This document shows, piece by piece, positions 10,950 to 19,873 of a stretch of DNA of 64,000 bases; position 1 is the stretch's first letter, and every line of letters begins with the position of its first letter. The notes under the pieces were generated by a model. That model was not told where the DNA came from. It searched no databases and was given only the letters and a program-made list of their open reading frames with translations. Position numbers and translations under genes: made by a program. The stretch spans positions 240,481-304,480 of the forward strand of contig QCHH01000001.1 of the NCBI GenBank assembly GCA_003279585.1, given 5' to 3'. The DNA comes from Prochlorococcus sp. AG-402-A08. Its GTDB lineage: Bacteria > Cyanobacteriota > Cyanobacteriia > PCC-6307 > Cyanobiaceae.

Positions 10950-11854
10950 ATATTTTTCTGTGAGGTTTTGGATGCACTTATACTAATAATAGTGGAAATA
11001 AGTACGCAAAAACCACCTAAGTAAATTGAACTTGTTATTTTTTCTTGGAATATTAATATTCCCCATATACTTGCAAAGATAACCTGAGAATAATTTAGGG
11101 AAGTTGCTTGGCCAGCCGGTAGTAGTCTTAAACCCTCTGTTATGCAGAGTTGACCAATCTGTGTAAATATACCAATACCTATTATCCAAAACCAATCTGT
11201 TCCGGTTGGCATCACAAAATCATTAATAATTAAAGGAATAGATAATGGGATAGAAACCAAAGGAAAGTAATAAATAATAACAAGAGGGTGTTCTTTTGAT
11301 GAAAGTTTTCTTACACATATATATGCTAATGCTGTCATCAATGCTCCCAATATTGCAATGATTATTGCTAATAATGTTTCTTGAATATTAGTGTTGCTGT
11401 TTAACTCTGGCTGACTAACTAAAACAATTCCTATCCAACCAATAATGATTGAATATACTATTCTTCTTAATATAAACTCCTTTAATATTATGTATGCACA
11501 TATTACTGTAAAAGTTGGGTAAATATATTGTATTACTGTTGCTGTTGCTATAGGTAGTATTGTAAGGGCTTTGAAGATACAAAATAGTGCAACTGTTCCT
11601 AGTAACCCCCTTATAATTAATAATCTTTTCTGATACCCCCATGGGTTAATTTTATTTTTGTATAAGTAAAATCTTGTTATTATTATACTTATAGTAGCCC
11701 TTGCAAAAACAAGTTCTGAAATAGGTATCCGCCCCTCAATCGCCTTAACACAAACAGTCATAAGACTAAATGCAAAACCGCTTCCTATTAAAAATTTGAT
11801 CCCTTTTAAATTTTTTTCTATATTAAATTTATGCGTGAGTAGCTTTTCTCTCAA
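10946..11854 (-). CDS. EamA/DMT-family permease
   Basis: 302 aa, about 10 hydrophobic segments, two EamA-like halves (FARATISIIITRFYLYK; ILGALMTALAYICVRKLS; GLRLLPAGQATSLNYSQVIFASIWG). Confidence 0.88.
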   Translation of the reverse strand: MREKLLTHKFNIEKNLKGIKFLIGSGFAFSLMTVCVKAIEGRIPISELVFARATISIIITRFYLYKNKINPWGYQKRLLIIRGLLGTVALFCIFKALTILPIATATVIQYIYPTFTVICAYIILKEFILRRIVYSIIIGWIGIVLVSQPELNSNTNIQETLLAIIIAILGALMTALAYICVRKLSSKEHPLVIIYYFPLVSIPLSIPLIINDFVMPTGTDWFWIIGIGIFTQIGQLCITEGLRLLPAGQATSLNYSQVIFASIWGILIFQEKITSSIYLGGFCVLISTIISISASKTSQKNI

Positions 11855-11902
11855 TTTCTAAATCTCTTAACTAAATATTTAAAGATCAATTAAAATTATC
11901 AT

Positions 11903-13930
11903 ATGGCTTCTGCTCGACTACATCCTAGGACAATTGAGTCTGTTAAAGAGCGTGTAGATATTGTTGATGTGGTTGGTGAGCACGTCGTCTTAAAGAAAAA
12001 AGGTAAAGAATATGTTGGAATATGTCCTTTTCATGATGATAGTAAACCCTCTATGTCAGTAATTCCTGGCAAGCAATTTTATTATTGTTTTTCATGTGGT
12101 GCTGGTGGAAATGCAATTAAATTTTTGATGGAGTTTCAGAGACAAAGTTTTAGTGACGTTGTTCTTGAGTTAGCTAAGAAATATCAAGTACCAATTGATA
12201 CCGTTGAAGGACCTCAACAAGAAAGACTAAAGCAACAGCTTTCACGTAGGGATACTCTCTATCGTGTTTTGAAAATCGCTACTGGTTGGTTTAGAAACCA
12301 ATTAAATTCTCCATGTGGAGAAAATGCGCTTAATTATCTCAAGAATAAACGTCATTTAAGTGACGGTACGTTAATCAATTTTGAGCTTGGTTTCGCACCA
12401 GATAATTGGGACTCATTACTCAAATATTTTCTAGACATTGAAAAAGTAAGTGTTGAAATTCTTGAATCGGCTGGATTAATTGTTCCTCGCAAGGGTGGTA
12501 AAGGTTTCTATGATAGATTTCGCAATCGGATAATTGTGCCTATTCACGACAGGCAAAAAAGAGTTATTGGTTTCGGGGGAAGAAGTCTTGATGGTTCAGA
12601 ACCTAAGTATTTAAATTCACCAGAGACTGAAATCTTTGAAAAGGGTAAAAATCTTTTTGGTTTAGATAAATCATCAGTTTCCATTAGAAAAAAAGATTAT
12701 GCCGTTGTAGTAGAGGGATATTTTGATGTGATGGCACTTCATGATTCTGGTATTACAAATGTTGTCGCCTCTTTAGGAACAGCTTTAAGTCGCACTCAAA
12801 TAACTCTTCTCTCTCGTGTTACTGATAGTAAAAAAATTCTTTTAAATTTTGACTCAGATAATGCTGGAATTCGCGCGGCAAATAGAGCTATTAGTGAGGT
12901 CGAAAACCTTGCTATTCAAGGTCAGCTTGATTTAAGAGTCCTTCAATTGCCTTCAGGCAAAGATCCAGATGAATTCCTTAAGGATAATTCTCCATCCGAA
13001 TATGAAGCACTAGCGGCAAAATCACCTCTTTGGATGGATTGGCAAATTGATCAATCATTGAAGGATTTAGATTTAAGTAAATCTGATCAATTTCAGGAAG
13101 CTGTTACCAACTTAGTAAGTCTTCTTGGAAAGTTACCACAAACCGCAATAAGAACTCATTATCTACAGAAGGTTGCTCAGCGTCTTAGTGGAGGTCAAGG
13201 TAGATTTGCTTTACAACTAGAGGAGGATTTACGTAATCAAATTAGTGGTCAAAGATGGCATGGACGTTCTAAGAAAATTGATAAACCTCAAGAAATTAGT
13301 CTTAGAGAAAGAAGTGAGGCAGACATACTTTTTACTTATATTCATTGTCCTAATTATAGATCTTATATTCGTTATGAACTTCGACTAAGGGATTTAGATG
13401 ATTTTACAATTAATCATCATCGTGCAATATGGTCTACTATAAGTAACATTGAGGAAAATAAGTTTGGTCATGAAATTGTCGAGAAGATTAACCGCTGTAA
13501 TGACTCGAATAATATTTTAGCCGATGTTGATTTAATTAAGAACTTGTTAGATAACTTCCTAGTTAATGAGAATGAACATCTTCCTAAACTTACTCCTTTG
13601 CTAGAGGCTAATGAACTTCGCTTAGCAACACTAAATGACCCCGAATCCCTTATTCGTGGTGCTTTGGCTGCTCTTGAAAAGCAAAAATCCTTAAAACGTT
13701 GCAGGCATTTAATTGAAGCATGGAGTTCTCAACGATTACAAACTCTTGAAAACTGTATTGCCTCTCTTATTATTCAAGAAAATTCTGAACCTAGTGATTC
13801 ATCTGATATGGAACAGCGAGTTATTAACATGTTTGAAGACTTAAATAATGATGCTATAAACTTCCAACAACTTTACTACGCCGAGAGAAAACACATATTA
13901 AATTTAGATCAACAGAGATGTTATAAATAA
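11903..13930 (+). CDS. dnaG: DNA primase
   Basis: Zn finger CPFHDDSKPSMSV...YCFSCGAGGNAI, TOPRIM VVVEGYFDVMALHDSG. Confidence 0.98.
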   Translation: MASARLHPRTIESVKERVDIVDVVGEHVVLKKKGKEYVGICPFHDDSKPSMSVIPGKQFYYCFSCGAGGNAIKFLMEFQRQSFSDVVLELAKKYQVPIDTVEGPQQERLKQQLSRRDTLYRVLKIATGWFRNQLNSPCGENALNYLKNKRHLSDGTLINFELGFAPDNWDSLLKYFLDIEKVSVEILESAGLIVPRKGGKGFYDRFRNRIIVPIHDRQKRVIGFGGRSLDGSEPKYLNSPETEIFEKGKNLFGLDKSSVSIRKKDYAVVVEGYFDVMALHDSGITNVVASLGTALSRTQITLLSRVTDSKKILLNFDSDNAGIRAANRAISEVENLAIQGQLDLRVLQLPSGKDPDEFLKDNSPSEYEALAAKSPLWMDWQIDQSLKDLDLSKSDQFQEAVTNLVSLLGKLPQTAIRTHYLQKVAQRLSGGQGRFALQLEEDLRNQISGQRWHGRSKKIDKPQEISLRERSEADILFTYIHCPNYRSYIRYELRLRDLDDFTINHHRAIWSTISNIEENKFGHEIVEKINRCNDSNNILADVDLIKNLLDNFLVNENEHLPKLTPLLEANELRLATLNDPESLIRGALAALEKQKSLKRCRHLIEAWSSQRLQTLENCIASLIIQENSEPSDSSDMEQRVINMFEDLNNDAINFQQLYYAERKHILNLDQQRCYK

Positions 13931-13946
13931 TTTTTATAGTTATATC

Positions 13947-14249
13947 TTGATGAAGAATACTTCACCCTTTAATATTGATCAATGTTCTTTATCTAATGAT
14001 CTTTGGCCATATTTTATCAATAAAATTGGATTTATTAAAGCAAAATTAGCTATACGACAATCTCTCGATCTTCAGAGAATGCAGGGATCTTATTCAACGT
14101 TACCTGTCCTTATTCTTGAAACATGTGGAACTGCTCTGGTTAATTCCCAAACCGTTAAGACCTATATTGGCCTTTCCTACTTGGAACCAGGAATGGTTTT
14201 GATTTTTAGTAATAAATTAAACGCTATTCAATTACTTAGAGATAATTAA
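13947..14249 (+). CDS. Hypothetical protein downstream of dnaG
   Basis: 100-aa ORF 16 nt after dnaG, same strand; no family recognised. Confidence 0.6.
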   Translation: MMKNTSPFNIDQCSLSNDLWPYFINKIGFIKAKLAIRQSLDLQRMQGSYSTLPVLILETCGTALVNSQTVKTYIGLSYLEPGMVLIFSNKLNAIQLLRDN

Positions 14250-14262
14250 AATTACTTAATTA

Positions 14263-14721
14263 TTATAGACAATATTTTATTAATTCATTTTTTACTAATC
14301 TTGGTTTATCTTCTAATATATATGCTTGTCTTTCTTTTTCTTCATCTCCGGATATTCTTATAGATCCATTCAAAGCATTTATCTTAGATTTATTCATTGA
14401 TAGTTTTCTATCTATTTTTAATAAGTTTCCATTATTGCATTCTTGTGCTACATGAACAGCTTCATGCCTTAAAGCTTTCTTTATATGTAAGGCTGTCCTT
14501 ATATGACTATCCTTATTGTTCCTTCTTAGAAGCGTATAGCCCTCTCTTTTTTTTACGTTACTTGTACAAATGATAATTTCCTTTCTCCGCTTATCTAAAA
14601 AGCCTACATAGTTTTCACTTAGCAAACATAGTTTTGTATTTTCTGCTGTTCTATATCCTGCAATTTTAATTATCTTTATTATCTCTACTTCTGTTCTATC
14701 TAAAAATTCTATGAACTCCAT
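14263..14721 (-). CDS. Hypothetical protein with HEXXH motif (putative zinc metallopeptidase-like)
   Basis: KKALRHEAVHVAQECNNG, followed about 40 aa later by EEKERQAYILEDKP that could supply a third Glu ligand. Confidence 0.6.
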   Translation of the reverse strand: MEFIEFLDRTEVEIIKIIKIAGYRTAENTKLCLLSENYVGFLDKRRKEIIICTSNVKKREGYTLLRRNNKDSHIRTALHIKKALRHEAVHVAQECNNGNLLKIDRKLSMNKSKINALNGSIRISGDEEKERQAYILEDKPRLVKNELIKYCL

Positions 14722-14801
14722 TATCTTTTTTATTTTATTCTATCATAAAACTCTGTTTGAATAGTATTATTTTCCTTCATTGTTAGATATTATACTAACT
14801 T

Positions 14802-16079
14802 CTAATTAGCATATATAGTTGGAATATTTTCTACATTTGTTGTCTTTATACTAGATAGTTTTGTTCTTTGCGGGGCCCATTCTTTTTCCATCATTGATGA
14901 TCCCCAATTTATTGTGTCTATATTATTTTTTGAATTAATATTATCTATTACATTGTCTAGCTTCTGTAGATATAATTCTTCTTGAATATTTTGTACATCA
15001 AAAATTAGGTTTTGTTTATACTTATTACTTTGGATTTTATGCAATATTACACCAGCCTTTATAAATTTTTTATAAGGTTTAAAAATTTTTTTCGTTAGTG
15101 ATAGACTTTTTTTAATCATGATTTTTGAGCTAGAGGTTGGAACACTTATTCTTTCTGTTGCTTCACTTCTAAAAAAATCTTTTGAATGAGTATTTGTATT
15201 CGTAAAAACTGTAATAGCTGAAGATAATTGATTGTATTTTCGCAACTTAGCACTTGCGATTAAAACATATTTAGTGATTGCTTGGTTCAAATCTTCTAAG
15301 CTATCTATGGGGTATGAAAAACTCCTGCTTACGCAGATTTCTTTTCGATCTGATGAGCTCTCTTTTATAGGGATACAAAGGTTTCCTTTTAATTCATCTT
15401 GAATGCGTAGACCAACCACACCATACTTTTCTTTGATTTGGTCGCTTGACATATCTCTAAGTTCTCTCGCATTAGTTATGCCTCTGTCTTTTAGCCACTT
15501 CGACATTTTTTTGCCGATACCCCAAACTTTATCTACATTAATTAGATTAAGATAATGATCTTTATTTTCAATAAGACCTATATCAAATATACCTGAATTC
15601 GTTTGTATTTTTTTTGCTAGATAATTAGAGACTTTTGATAGAACTTTTGTCTCACCAATACCAATAGATATTGGTATTCCTATGTTTTGATAAACCAAAG
15701 CCCTTAAATCTTTTCCCCATCTATATAAGCACTTTCCTTTTGGACGTTTTATAGTCCCAAATGCTTCATCTATAGAGTAAATTTCTAGTTCTTCACAGTT
15801 TTTTCTCAGTAGCTGCATTAATCGATTACTTATATCACCGTAAAGCTCGTAATTTGAACTTCTCACATTTATATTTAATTGAGTCAGTTTATTCTTTAAC
15901 TTGAAATATGGCTGTCCCATAGGGATTCCCATTTTTCTAGCCTCTGAACTGCGAGCTATTATGCATCCATCATTATTCGAAAGTACAACTAAGCCCTTTC
16001 CTTTTATGGAAGGATCGATCATTTGTTCACACGAGGCATAAAAATTGTTTCCATCAATTTGAAGTATTACTTTGGACAT
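14802..16079 (-). CDS. umuC: Y-family DNA polymerase V catalytic subunit UmuC
   Basis: ILQIDGNNFYASCEQMIDPSIKGKGLVVLSNNDGCIIARSSEARKMGIPMGQPYF, SIDEAFG, IGIGETKVLSKVSNYLAKK. Confidence 0.96.
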   Translation of the reverse strand: MSKVILQIDGNNFYASCEQMIDPSIKGKGLVVLSNNDGCIIARSSEARKMGIPMGQPYFKLKNKLTQLNINVRSSNYELYGDISNRLMQLLRKNCEELEIYSIDEAFGTIKRPKGKCLYRWGKDLRALVYQNIGIPISIGIGETKVLSKVSNYLAKKIQTNSGIFDIGLIENKDHYLNLINVDKVWGIGKKMSKWLKDRGITNARELRDMSSDQIKEKYGVVGLRIQDELKGNLCIPIKESSSDRKEICVSRSFSYPIDSLEDLNQAITKYVLIASAKLRKYNQLSSAITVFTNTNTHSKDFFRSEATERISVPTSSSKIMIKKSLSLTKKIFKPYKKFIKAGVILHKIQSNKYKQNLIFDVQNIQEELYLQKLDNVIDNINSKNNIDTINWGSSMMEKEWAPQRTKLSSIKTTNVENIPTIYAN

Positions 16080-16081
16080 AA

Positions 16082-16528
16082 TTAGACTTTTTGTTTTTGT
16101 AGTTCATGTATGGAATAAATCGCGACCCCCCATATTTGTATATCTACATATTCATATAAATTTATTGCTGGATAATTTTCTTTATCTGCTTTTAAATAAT
16201 AATTATCTTGCTTCTTTATAAGTCTTTTCAAGGTAAATTCTCCGTCTAAGAGGGCAACGACAATATGTCCAGGATTTGGGTTTATACTGCGATCTATTAT
16301 TAATAAATCATTATTATAAATTCCTGCGTTATTCATTGAATTACCGCTTACACGTAGAAAGAATGTACTTATTGGATTTTTGATTAAGTGTTTATTTAGA
16401 TCGATACCGAGCTCTATGTAGTCTTCCGCAGGAGAAGGAAAACCTGCAGAAATAGTTTCTTTTACTAATGGAATTAATAGTGTCGACGAGTCTTCATTTG
16501 AGGAAGAGTAAGAGCTACTTGAATTCAT
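16082..16528 (-). CDS. umuD: LexA/UmuD-family autopeptidase (UmuD)
   Basis: S24 family: FPSPAEDYIELGIDLN, FFLRVSGNSMNNAGIYNNDLLIIDRS (Ser), GEFTLKRLIK (Lys); 2 nt from umuC. Confidence 0.94.
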   Translation of the reverse strand: MNSSSSYSSSNEDSSTLLIPLVKETISAGFPSPAEDYIELGIDLNKHLIKNPISTFFLRVSGNSMNNAGIYNNDLLIIDRSINPNPGHIVVALLDGEFTLKRLIKKQDNYYLKADKENYPAINLYEYVDIQIWGVAIYSIHELQKQKV

Positions 16529-16554
16529 AAACCCAGATCAATACAATTCATTAT

Positions 16555-16568
16555 AGTACAAATGAACT
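16555..16568 (-). promoter_or_regulatory. Putative LexA (SOS) box upstream of umuDC
   Basis: AGTACAAATGAACT (+ strand) matches 13/14 of the cyanobacterial LexA consensus RGTACNNNDGTWCB; on the minus strand it is AGTTCATTTGTACT, immediately followed by TATAAT. Confidence 0.65.
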
Positions 16569-16591
16569 ATTTAGCTGTGTTTGCGTCTGGG

Positions 16592-17029
16592 TTAGTCCTT
16601 GTGGTAGGGACCTCCTTGGGTAATGGTTTTTGCGCGGTATAGTTGTTCTATTAGTAAAAGGCGAGCTATTTCATGCGGAAAAGTTAAAGGTGAAAGACTT
16701 AATTGCCAAGAGGCGGAATTGTTGAGGGAAGGGGGGAGACCCGAAGCACCACCAATAACAAAAGTAATATTTTGATTATTGGAATTTAGAAGTTTTTTAG
16801 CTAGTTGCCTTGATGTGAAAGATTGACCATTTTCATTAAGAGTTACGAGAATTTCATTTTTGCTGATAATTTCTTTGATCGCAACTTCTTCTTTGGATTG
16901 TGTGTTGTCTTTTATTTCTTTAACTTCTAATCCAGGTAATCTTTTTAAGTACATTTCTATACCTTCTTGAATCCACTTTCTTTTTATTTTCCCAATAGCA
17001 ATGATTTTATAGTGTCCAATATTAAGCAT
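16592..17029 (-). CDS. rlmH: 23S rRNA (pseudouridine1915-N3)-methyltransferase RlmH
   Basis: VTLNENGQSFTSRQLAKKL, TFVIGGASGLPP, LSPLTFPHEIARLLLIEQLYRAKTITQGGPYHKD. Confidence 0.96.
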   Translation of the reverse strand: MLNIGHYKIIAIGKIKRKWIQEGIEMYLKRLPGLEVKEIKDNTQSKEEVAIKEIISKNEILVTLNENGQSFTSRQLAKKLLNSNNQNITFVIGGASGLPPSLNNSASWQLSLSPLTFPHEIARLLLIEQLYRAKTITQGGPYHKD

Positions 17030-17041
17030 AAAGATATTCCT

Positions 17042-17407
17042 TTAATCGATATCATCTTCAAGGAGAAATTGTTGAAATTGTGTATATAGGTTTAGTGAGT
17101 CTTCATTCGAAAGATCTTTAGAGTCTTCATTAATATATGGATCTACATTGGAAGAAATTTTCAAATTATCTGATTCGAGTTTTTTCAGTCTTTCTAATAA
17201 ATGATGGGGAACATTTCCATCTGGACTTATTTTCATTAACTCTCGAAAAAGTTGTTCAGGGTTGGTTTCAATTTCAACAGGATGTAACTTGCGTTTTTTT
17301 GTTTCTTTTTGGGTATTTAATTCATTTGATTGAGGTTTTGAAATTTCTTTTGGAAGTTTTCGTCCTAGCTCTTTTAAGCGTTCAAGGCTATGGCTATCAA
17401 AAGTCAT
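17042..17407 (-). CDS. Hypothetical protein
   Basis: 121-aa charged ORF directly upstream of rlmH on the same strand. Confidence 0.6.
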   Translation of the reverse strand: MTFDSHSLERLKELGRKLPKEISKPQSNELNTQKETKKRKLHPVEIETNPEQLFRELMKISPDGNVPHHLLERLKKLESDNLKISSNVDPYINEDSKDLSNEDSLNLYTQFQQFLLEDDID

Positions 17408-17496
17408 TTTAGAAAATGTATATTGATTGAAGATCTTCTTGTGAGTATATTTTAAATAATTAATTTTTATTTGAGTGAAATATGTGATCGTTTCTA

Positions 17497-18393
17497 ATGT
17501 GGTTTGGAGATTGTGTGCGTATGGGTGAAAATAATTTGAATGATCTTAGGCATATCCCAAGAAAACGCTTTGGCCAACATTGGTTGAAAGATCAGGACGT
17601 TTTGGATCAAATAGTTAAGGCTGCCGAATTGAATCCTGAAGATTGCGTGTTAGAAGTTGGTCCAGGCAAAGGAGCTTTAACCAAAAAATTAATTGAATCA
17701 CAAGCAAGATTCATACAGGCAATTGAGCTAGACAGAGATTTAGTCGTTGGTTTGAAAAAACGTTTTAGTCATCAAAATAAATTTGGTTTGCGAGAGGGAG
17801 ATATTCTGTCTGCCCCTCTAGAAGCTGAGAATGGACTAATTATAAACAAAGTTGTAGCTAATATTCCTTACAACATCACGGGTCCACTATTAAAAAGATT
17901 GGTTGGTGAATTGAAAAAAGCGCCTGAAAATAGCTTTGAAACTTTAGTTTTATTGATGCAAAAAGAAGTTGCACAAAGACTTGTGGCCAGACCTGGGACT
18001 AGCAATTTTAGTGCTTTAAGTGTGAGGATTCAGCTTTTAGCAAAATGTCAGGATGTATGCGATGTACCTTCTAAATGTTTTCAACCTCCACCCAAGGTGG
18101 ATTCCAAAGTAGTCATGATTAAGCCGTTTTTATCTAGTGACCCAGATTTTTATGAGATAGGGAGTTTATTAGAAAAACTTTTGAAATATGCTTTTGCTGG
18201 CAGAAGAAAGAAATTACGAAACACGATTGGAAGTTTTGTTACTTCAAACGATCAAATAAAGGAATTTTTTGCCTATAGAGGTATTAGTCTTGATCAAAGA
18301 CCACAGGAAATTTCACCTTCCAATTGGTTCTCCTTGGCAAAAGCTTTAAAAGAAACTTCTGTTATTGAAAATGGTCCCCTCCAAAGCAAATAA
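17497..18393 (+). CDS. rsmA: 16S rRNA dimethyladenosine transferase KsgA/RsmA (start may be ATG 17521)
   Basis: RKRFGQHWLKDQDVLDQI, VLEVGPGKGALTKKL, NIPYNITGPLL. Confidence 0.96.
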   Translation: MWFGDCVRMGENNLNDLRHIPRKRFGQHWLKDQDVLDQIVKAAELNPEDCVLEVGPGKGALTKKLIESQARFIQAIELDRDLVVGLKKRFSHQNKFGLREGDILSAPLEAENGLIINKVVANIPYNITGPLLKRLVGELKKAPENSFETLVLLMQKEVAQRLVARPGTSNFSALSVRIQLLAKCQDVCDVPSKCFQPPPKVDSKVVMIKPFLSSDPDFYEIGSLLEKLLKYAFAGRRKKLRNTIGSFVTSNDQIKEFFAYRGISLDQRPQEISPSNWFSLAKALKETSVIENGPLQSK

Positions 18394-19330
18394 AGATTTT
18401 CTTATCGCAGAAGCATATGCAAAAGTTAATCTACATTTAGAGGTTTTAGGTATTCGGGACGATGGATATCATGAATTGGGAATGGTCATGCAAAGTATTA
18501 ATTTAAGTGATCAATTGAAGATGATAAAAAGTGAAGATAATAATATTACCCTTAAATCAAATAGCAGCGAGATTAGTAATGGTGAAGACAATTTAATAAT
18601 AAAAGCTGCAAACCTGTTGAGAAAGAATGTTGGAAATACTCAACTGGGTGTTCATATTGAACTAAAAAAAAATATTCCTATTGGGGCAGGATTGGCAGGT
18701 GGATCTGCTGATGCAGCTGCAACATTGGTTGGTTTAAATAAACTCTGGAAGTTAAATCTGGAGATGGTGGAATTAGAGAAGTTATCAAAAGAAATTGGCT
18801 CAGATATACCTTTTTGCATATCAGGAGGAAGGCAAATATGTTTTGGTCGAGGAGAAATTTTAGAAAAGTTAAATTTTGATCAGTTCGATTTGGGGCTTGT
18901 TTTGGTTAAAGATCCTTCAATACAAGTTTCTACACCGGTTGCATATAGAAAATATAAAGAACAGTATGGTCATACATATCTTGAAGCTGATAAGGATTTT
19001 GAAATGAAGAGAAATATCCTTAGATTAAAAAACTGGTCTGACAAGTCTCTATTTGATAATCGAAGAGAAATACAAAATGATTTACAAAAAACTGTTTGTC
19101 CTATGGCTCCAGAGGTAGAAAAATCTTTAAAAGTCTTATCTGGGTTGCCTGGGTCTCGTCTAGTTTCGATGAGTGGCTCTGGACCAAGTTGTTTTGCCTT
19201 ATTTAAAAATTATGATGATGCAAATAATGTGTTAAAAGAACATGTTAAAGATTTTGAAAGAGCTGGTTTATCAGCTTGGGCCTGTTCAATGAAATCTAAT
19301 GGAGTTCAATTAGGAAATGAATTTACCTAA
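18365..19330 (+). CDS. ispE: 4-diphosphocytidyl-2-C-methyl-D-erythritol kinase
   Basis: AYAKVNLHLEVLGIRDDGYHEL, IPIGAGLAGGSADAAATL; overlaps the rsmA 3' end. Confidence 0.96.
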   Translation: MKMVPSKANKDFLIAEAYAKVNLHLEVLGIRDDGYHELGMVMQSINLSDQLKMIKSEDNNITLKSNSSEISNGEDNLIIKAANLLRKNVGNTQLGVHIELKKNIPIGAGLAGGSADAAATLVGLNKLWKLNLEMVELEKLSKEIGSDIPFCISGGRQICFGRGEILEKLNFDQFDLGLVLVKDPSIQVSTPVAYRKYKEQYGHTYLEADKDFEMKRNILRLKNWSDKSLFDNRREIQNDLQKTVCPMAPEVEKSLKVLSGLPGSRLVSMSGSGPSCFALFKNYDDANNVLKEHVKDFERAGLSAWACSMKSNGVQLGNEFT

Positions 19331-19679
19331 TAATGGATTTAAAAAGGAATCAGATGAAACGGCAACAACCTCATCAAGGACTTTAGATGGCTCCATTTCT
19401 CAGTCTAAGAAGGGGCCTTTGAGCTTTCTTTCCGGTTCTATTACGAGTTTATCTTTTAGCTTGTTAAGCCTATTTATAAGTAAAAAAATAGTTTTATATT
19501 TTTCTATGCATTCACCTAACTATTCTTCACCAATTGCCCAGAGTATTGCTTCCGGTTTTAAAACATTAATTATTGGAATTAGCTTCCTTGCAACTTTTAC
19601 GTTTGGATTTATAGGACTGGGTTTATTTTTAGTATTTATTCGAAGTTTGATAGAAGGCAATAACGAAAAAACAGACTAG
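19317..19679 (+). CDS. DUF3082-like membrane protein
   Basis: 120 aa, two TM segments, position between ispE and pdhB. Confidence 0.7.
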   Translation: MNLPNNGFKKESDETATTSSRTLDGSISQSKKGPLSFLSGSITSLSFSLLSLFISKKIVLYFSMHSPNYSSPIAQSIASGFKTLIIGISFLATFTFGFIGLGLFLVFIRSLIEGNNEKTD

Positions 19680-19715
19680 TATTTAACTATTAAATTGTCA
19701 TATTTAGAGCTTTCT

Positions 19716-19811
19716 ATGACCCTACATGATTTAGGACTTCTCGTTTTATTGCTTTCTCCTGGAATGTTGCTTTCCATACTGCTGTTATCGACTTTTGCGG
19801 CGGGTGGGTAA
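19716..19811 (+). CDS. Possible 31-aa hydrophobic small protein
   Basis: ATG...TAA reads MTLHDLGLLVLLLSPGMLLSILLLSTFAAGG; absent from the ORF track. Confidence 0.45.
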   Translation: MTLHDLGLLVLLLSPGMLLSILLLSTFAAGG

Positions 19812-19873
19812 TTAGGCACTGTTTGAGATAGTTTGGGATAACAAACCGGTATTCCGGACGATCTGTTAAAGCT

